This document shows positions 58,878 to 64,000 of a stretch of 64,000 nucleotides of DNA, in pieces (positions within the stretch are counted from its first letter, which is position 1; each line of letters begins with the position of its first letter). This DNA comes from Phyto melanocephala (lineage: Eukaryota; Arthropoda; Insecta; Diptera; Rhinophoridae). Where the stretch lies: assembly GCA_941918925.1 (NCBI GenBank), contig OW799233.1:124458833-124522832 (forward strand), given 5' to 3'. Under the pieces are notes generated by a model. It worked only from the letters and a program-made list of their open reading frames with translations. It ran no database searches and was not told where the DNA came from. The translations under genes were made by a program, and so were the position numbers.

Positions 58878-59008
58878 AATAAAATAGAAAGAATATTATA
58901 GAAATGAAGAGAACAGAAGAACAGGAGACCAGTCCAGAATCGGGAATCGAACCCACAACCCCCAGACTAGCAGATCAACACATTACTGACTGATCCACCG
59001 GGGCACCC
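58878..59008 (-). repeat. tRNA-derived SINE-like insert
   Basis: On the minus strand it begins GGGTGCCCCGGTGG and contains an A-box-like TGGATCAGTCAG (58986-58997). A perfect B box, GGTTCGATTCC (58943-58953), starts 44 bp later. The tail is T-rich (tctataatattctttctatt). The acceptor arms do not pair, so it is not a functional tRNA. RNA polymerase III boxes plus an unrelated tail are the SINE layout. No target duplication is evident and there is only one copy in the window. Confidence 0.7.
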
Positions 59009-59067
59009 ACACGTAGCATCTTTTGAAAATATTTCGCTGTTGAAATCCAGCACAATTGCCCCATAAC

Positions 59068-59840
59068 TAGGGTTGCCATTTCTATTTTAAAAAAAAAGAG
59101 GAGGCCAGCATAAAAATGTAGGACATTTGCCCAAAAAAAGAGGACACATTTAAAAAAAAAATAATTTTGATAAAATTTACGACGCCATTTAAAATACAAA
59201 ACCAAAATTTTTTTTTACGAAAAAACTTTATTTGCAAAAATAAAAACTTTACATATATATCATTCTGATTTAATGGTTGAAAATAAAAACAAACAAAAAT
59301 TCATGGCATTCATTATCGGGAATGTACACTTTTAAAAATTTCACATATATTTTTCAACACTTCCAATTTGAGCCAATATATTACCATCGCATCTCTTCAA
59401 ATATTTGTAAAACTCTAGGCAATTCATATCAAAATTATATACCCTTACTATATTTTTTGTTCAAGACTTTCTTCTATATCTGGAAAACAAACTTTATGAA
59501 AAACACACAGCTGACAAGTAGACGCCTTTGTCGAACTTTTTTAAAATAAAAGACAAGTTAAAATAGGCCACTTCGATAAATAGCGACAATTAAGGATATT
59601 AAAACTAATTTTGTACAAAGAGAAGTTTTAGAATTGTACTTTTTCAAAACTAATTGTACGAGCACCTAAATCTTTTTTTATACATTTTGTGACCTGTGAT
59701 TTAAAGTTTAAATGTAAGAAAAAAAAACTTCAGAGAAGGTGCAAAAAGCCGGACATTTGCTAAAAAACGAAGGAGGACTGCCCCGGATGCCCTAAAAAAG
59801 AGGACGGTGTACGGGAAAAGGAGGACGGATGGCAATCCTA
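59068..59840. mobile_element. hAT MITE, 773 bp
   Basis: The ends TAGGGTTGCCAT and the complement of TAGGATTGCCAT are flanked by the perfect 8-bp duplication CCCATAAC (59060-59067 and 59841-59848). 'gaggac'/'ggaggac' words repeat near both ends. The single 90-codon plus frame inside (59277-59549) has no transposase signature. Confidence 0.88.
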
Positions 59841-60658
59841 CCCATAACTTTCTGAGATATGAATAAATAAACATGACGGCCTTAATTTCCCCAATAATTT
59901 TATTGCAAAAATAAATATTTTTTAGCTCAAGGATAAGTTATAGACAAAAATCTTAGAAATATTTATGGAAATTTGAACAAACTGGGTACTAATCGGTTCG
60001 GTTATAGGTAAAAATTATTGTTAAAAAAAATATTTATATTTTTTAAATATTTCAAGTTCCGATTTAGTTTTAAGACGCTCAAAAGACACCAAATAGCAAG
60101 CTGTAAATTCGAATATTATACCTGATAAGATTATTTAAACAAATCAGTTTTGAACCGAGATATAAGTAACAAAGTAGAACTGCTTTAGAGTTTTTCCCTA
60201 AGATTTGCAAACAGGAATTGATTTTTTTTAGGGTCAATATAAGTATCAAATGAAAGGGCTTGACTAGCAGAATGTAAAACACTATAAACAAAATTTAAGC
60301 CCATGATGGCCACCACTACAAAATGGCGTTTAATAAATTAATATATGGGTCAAGTCTAACAATTAAAATTTTAGCCCCCAAACCCACAATATTGGTATCA
60401 AATAAAACTGCTTGACCATTAGAATGCAGTAAACTATTAAAAGGTGTAATATCCAAGATCGCGTCTAAACCAAAATGACGGTTATTGTTTCTGTTTTAAT
60501 AAAGGTACCAAATAAAATGACTTGAATAGTAGAACACAGATGACTACTTATGTTAAATACAAGGAAATGACATATAACGTAGTCTACGCTATATGTCCTC
60601 ATTACACCTACAAATGTGTGTGATGGTTAAGGGTATTATTAGATTCCAAATATAGCAG

Positions 60659-60836
60659 CCTTACCTGTTTATTTACAAACTTGCAATTCGTTAGCGTTAT
60701 TCTTACTATTTATTTTATTATATTACTAGCCGCCCGGTACGTGCTTCCCTTACCTGTTTATTTACAAACTTGCAATTCGTTAGCGTTATTCTTACTATTT
60801 ATTTTATTATATTACTAGCCGCCCGGTACGTGCTTC
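60659..60836. repeat. Exact 89-bp tandem duplication at a Helitron end
   Basis: 60659-60747 and 60748-60836 appear identical. Each copy holds the end of the mini-me-like repeat, about 57 bp of flank and the last ~32 bp of the Helitron terminus (ctagccgcccggtacgtgcttc). Confidence 0.92.
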
Positions 60837-61387
60837 GCTACGTATCAAGTGAAATAATAAAAAAAAACTACATGCATTAGGTCCAGAGATACAAAATGAT
60901 GGATTTTACCCGTTTTTAGCCCTTTTCCCCTCCCTCTAAATTCCAAAATTTGAAAAAGGACAAAAATTCATTATAGATTGGGTTAAGGAGAGTAAAACTA
61001 CGTTTTTACTTTTTTCCTATTGCTATCCCCCTCAAAGATAAATGCTGATCAAAAAAGTACCAAAATTCAGTTTTTACCCGTTTTATCAACTTAAAACTCA
61101 AAATTTCCAAAAAGTACCAGACACCTATCCAATTATTTTTAACAGGCTCTTTAATCTTTTCTGAATTTTTGTGATATCTGTATTAATCCCGGAGATACTG
61201 TGTTACCGATTTTACCCTTTTTTACCAGCAAACCGCTAAACGGATTTTGTTCAAACTTCACATAAACTATCTACTAAATAGTCCGAACAAAGCCTAAGCA
61301 TTTGGTTCAGATAAGTGAGCCCGTTCTTGAGTTATAAAGTCACAACGCACTTGCAACAATTTTATATATATATTATTATTATACAGA
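60815..61387 (-). mobile_element. Non-autonomous Helitron
   Basis: On the minus strand the 3' end is GCGAAGCACGTACCGGGCGG then CTAG (60815-60818), next to T. The 5' end lies in the TA-rich 'tctgtataataataatatat' at about 61387. Internal words such as 'ccgtttagcggtttgctgg' and 'cttataactcaagaacgggc' are typical of insect Helitrons. The 5' limit is approximate, since the base before TC is not A. No coding. Confidence 0.7.
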
Positions 61388-61599
61388 AAATAATTTTTCA
61401 TTAAATTTATGAAAACTTATTCATCTGTCTTATTTGTAAACATTGTTTTGCCATATAAATTATTTCTAGGAAATAAAAATAACCAACTTACTCTGAGTGC
61501 TTTAAAAAAGTTTTAAACTATATGTGTTGTACGGTACGCAGATCTATCTTAGTTTAAAATTTTATCGCAGACATTAGTTATTTAGGTGAGGCATAAATT

Positions 61600-62010
61600 A
61601 TCCCTTAAGGTGAGTATGAAAAATAGATGTTGACAGATTCTCAAACGTTTATTTTTGCATTCTCTGGACTATAAATTGTGTACATAAAATTTAAAGAAAA
61701 TAAATAAAAACTATATCGATGCAAGTACATAATTAAAAAAGTGGGCGTTAAAGTAGGTGTGGTAAAAAAAAGTATCCTATTAATCATATCAGAGTCTTGA
61801 TTATATTATGTAAAAACTTGAAGAAGATCGGTCCAGCAGTCTGGCCAACCTGAGAGGGCGTGAAAAAAGGCGTGGCATTGAGGGACATGAAAAATGGATG
61901 TTGACAGATTCTCAGATCTACCCGATATACTCACAAAATTTCATGAAAATCGGTCAAACCATTTCGGAGGAGTTTATTCACAAATACCGCGACACGAGAA
62001 TTTTATATAC
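61600..62010 (-). mobile_element. Second Helitron-like fragment (5' end)
   Basis: On the minus strand it starts 'tctagtatataaaattctcg' (to 62010) and has 'tttgaccgattttcatgaaa' and 'gctggaccgatcttcttc'. It also shows a ~285-bp spaced direct repeat of 'gttgacagattctcaaac' type words (61629 and 61899). A CTAG end was not found. Confidence 0.5.
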
Positions 62011-62941
62011 TAGATACAAAGTACTGTCTGAACATGGCAAGGCCCTGTTTACTTTTGCCTTATTAACTAGCTTTATTTCAAAAATTAAGATTTTCTTATG
62101 CCGCCCGATTTAAGTTTAATTTCAGCCCAAAGATCAATACTTCCTAATTTCCAAATTTTATATTTAAATATTTTTTTTTATTATTCTATTTTTGTTTTTA
62201 AAACTCATGCTTACCTCAAAAGATAATAGATTGTTAATTGCTCGTAAATTGTCACCTGGAAAGAAACAAGAAATGAGCATAGAGCTCATTGAAAAATAAA
62301 TATATTTTTTACGATTCGTTTAACCTTGAAAATTTAAATTTCTATGATTCTTAAATAGCGTCAGTAATCAACAATATAGACAAACTAAATGCAATTCTCT
62401 CAATAAATTAAAAGTAGTTTGTGCAAAATGCACATTTCTTAAAACAGAAATAAAAAAAAATAAAAAAAAATGAAAACTAAACACATGTCTTTACAAAAAA
62501 GTATAGAAAATCGAATTTGCAGAACTTTAGTGAAGTCAAATATTTAGAAGAATACACAGTAGAGACATAATGTGATAACAAAAATTACTTGAAAATATAA
62601 TATAAAATTAAAATAATAATAAAAACATTTAAAACCAATATACAAATGTGTAAAGAAAAATGCTTAACATTTTTTTGTAACAAATTTCATTTATTTGGCA
62701 AATATTCGCCCAAATTAGCGAAACCGCTACTTTTGCTAAATAATTATTTAGTTTTCTATGATATTTCCAACACTATAATTGAAAGTGCAATTGGATTATA
62801 TAAAGAAATTTTTTAATTAAATATACAGTTATTTATGGGGAGAAATTAATACATCCCAGCAAAAAAATCTATGACAAAAAAGTGATAGCGAAGTGATTAA
62901 ATTTAGGTGAAAGCACTAATGATTTTAACATTAGCGTATCA
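62011..62941. other. No recognised feature
   Basis: A/T-rich DNA with no supported gene or repeat end. Confidence 0.45.
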
Positions 62942-63131
62942 TTGGAGATCAGTGATGGAAATCATGGTACAATTGTACTTTTTATGGTAAATTTTTGACC
63001 TTGTTGGTACCGTGGTACTACCGCGAGCTACTTGATACAATTTAAAAATTTGTCCATGTTCTCTTTAATTTGTTTCTGTGTGTTTTTTTTTTATACTATC
63101 AGCTTCTCTGTTTTTATTGCAATGCTGATGT

Positions 63132-63254
63132 CAAAGCGAATTCATTTACCAGGTGGTGTCAAGTCTGCAACAACAAAATCTGCCTAGTACTTTTTTTCTT
63201 TCTTAAAAAAATCACCTGTTAATTTGGCACCACCTGGTACATGAATTCGCCTTG
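63132..63254. mobile_element. P-like MITE, 123 bp
   Basis: The ends CAAAGCGAATTCATTTACCA and the complement of CAAGGCGAATTCATGTACCA lie within ~28-bp inverted repeats reaching GGTGGTG. They are flanked by the perfect 8-bp duplication GCTGATGT (63124-63131 and 63255-63262). The ends match the P-like element at 34822-35817. Confidence 0.88.
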
Positions 63255-63289
63255 GCTGATGTTATATGTATTTTATTTTACTTATGATT

Positions 63290-63712
63290 CGTAAGAATGT
63301 AACGTGGACTTTAATAAAGAAGTACTAAAATGGTCCGATAAGTTTACTCCAGAAAAAGTTATTATGGGAGAAACAAATTCAATAGTACCTCTTCTGGTGA
63401 AAATGTTTCCACACGAACAATCAAACTTTGAAGCAATAAATAATCAGTACACCAGCCGATGTGATTGAACTTAGATCACACAAAGATTCAAATATTTCCT
63501 ATTTTTGGTCTAAAGTATCACAGTTTAAGAATAAATTAAATTAATTCATGTTCCCAGATATTACAAAAAATGTAAGAGGAGTTCTGTCTATTCCACATTT
63601 CTCGGCCAACGTTGAACGAGTTGTTTCTTTTCAAAACCTAATTAAAACAAAGGAAAGAAATAGACTATACGTTTCTACTATACTTCTGAATTTTTTTAAA
63701 CATTTTTGTTAA
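63290..63712 (+). pseudogene. hAT transposase C-terminal remnant
   Basis: Two pieces. 63290-63462 reads VDFNKEVLKWSDKF and VPLLVKMFPHEQSNFEAINN, then stops. 63548-63712 reads MFPDITKNVRGVLSIPHFSA, NVERVVSFQNLIKTKERNRL and YVSTILLNFF. The second is the hAT dimerisation region (family pattern LSIPHSNAxxERxFS...KTKxRNRL), with SFSANVERV in place of SNAxxERVF. The catalytic core is missing. Frame changes lie between the pieces, so it is dead. It differs in sequence from the remnant at 19293-19700, so at least two hAT families are present. Confidence 0.85.
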
Positions 63713-63829
63713 GTTTATGTTTTTATTAAAAAGTATTAAAAAAATGGTACCGTCATGGCCTAAAAAGCACATTTTGTTTTCATGCTTGGTACAAAATCAT
63801 AAAAGCCATTTTCCTTCCCTGTTGGAGAT

Positions 63830-64000
63830 CATGTGTTTACATGAATATTATAATGAAGTGCACTCTATTTTAACAAGTGCACAGAACTCATTCATATATG
63901 GTGAAAAGCATCCGCTGTTACATGAGTTAATTTTGTATGTTTACATGAATTGTATAAGATATTTTGCATGATGTTGCAATCAGTTTCAAGCACATCATTT
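63830..64000. other. Window end, no recognised feature
   Basis: An open frame continuing from inside the hAT element to 63971 has no signature beyond it. Confidence 0.4.

Larger units (their letters stand above)
58733..60669 (+). repeat. Mini-me/DINE-like repeat interrupted by two insertions
   Basis: It begins 'tatccttcatcagtggtcg', then 'ttgtcattccgtttgtaagt' and 'agcttatgaacatgggagtc'. It is broken at 58878 by a SINE-like insert and at 59068 by a hAT MITE, then resumes with 'cccataactttctgagatat'. 'gatggccaccactacaaaatggcg' words follow near 60303, and the end has 'ggttaagggtatta', a decayed hairpin and CTTACCTGTT. Confidence 0.72.
62950..63821 (+). mobile_element. hAT element, 872 bp, with nested P-like MITE
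   Basis: It begins CAGTGATGGAAATCATGGTA and ends with the complement of CAGGGAAGGAAAATGG. The 8-bp duplication TTGGAGAT is perfect (62942-62949 and 63822-63829). GGTAC words recur near both ends. The interior holds a transposase C-terminal remnant and, at 63132-63254, another transposon. Confidence 0.85.

Noticed and set aside
58878..59008. Functional tRNA gene
   Set aside because: A and B boxes are present but the acceptor arms do not pair and no clean anticodon stem can be drawn.

Overview
The window reads as nuclear DNA of a dipteran insect, most likely a higher (calyptrate-type) fly. It is strongly A/T-rich and full of homopolymer runs. It carries many copies of a mini-me/DINE-like repeat with GTCY microsatellite blocks, together with Tc1/mariner, pogo, hAT, P-like, TTAA-flanked, Helitron, non-LTR and LTR elements. 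The species cannot be named from the sequence. I found no convincing host protein-coding gene, rRNA or functional tRNA gene. The stretches without repeats look like intergenic or long-intron DNA.

Layout. 1-9 kb: a decayed Tc1-like transposase (2340-3311), a 460-bp pogo-like MITE with TA duplications (3429-3888), mini-me-like fragments, and an internally deleted mariner (8178-8701). 9-20 kb: a mini-me-like copy (9680-10890), a pogo-like element with a transposase C-terminal remnant (12731-13492), and a nested stack in which a non-LTR retrotransposon sits in a mini-me-like copy and itself holds a hairpin MITE and a Helitron (14220-17395). A hAT element with a perfect 8-bp target duplication follows (18653-20204). 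20-33 kb: minisatellite and AAGT microsatellite (21240-21628), a rearranged Ty3/gypsy-like element (24108-25418), a 2.2-kb mini-me relative with 288-bp internal repeats, inverted mini-me copies forming a long palindrome around 29.49 kb, and a TTAA-flanked element containing a TAA-flanked MITE (32711-33603).

33-50 kb: the most notable object is at 34822-35817. It is a P-superfamily-like transposon (8-bp target duplication, matching inverted ends, THAP-like exon) that carries a dumpy-type EGF-like gene fragment. It lies inside a ~115-bp tandem array. After it come an unrecognised broken ORF (38412-38860), hairpin MITEs, a Helitron (42133-42707), a second copy of the 8-kb mariner with the same deletion junction (45821-46133), and another mariner pseudogene split by a hAT element (46140-48110). 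50-64 kb: further mini-me-like copies, one holding a tRNA-derived SINE-like insert and a hAT MITE. Next are a Helitron whose 3' end is tandemly duplicated (60659-60836) and a hAT element with a transposase remnant and a nested P-like MITE (62950-63821).

All coding traces are transposon-derived or, for the EGF fragment, apparently captured by a transposon, and all are broken. The genes therefore do not form a pathway. What the window records is an insertion history, and nesting plus target duplications give the relative order of events. Boundaries backed by target-site duplications were read directly from the sequence; superfamily names come from family knowledge; order and mechanism are inference.
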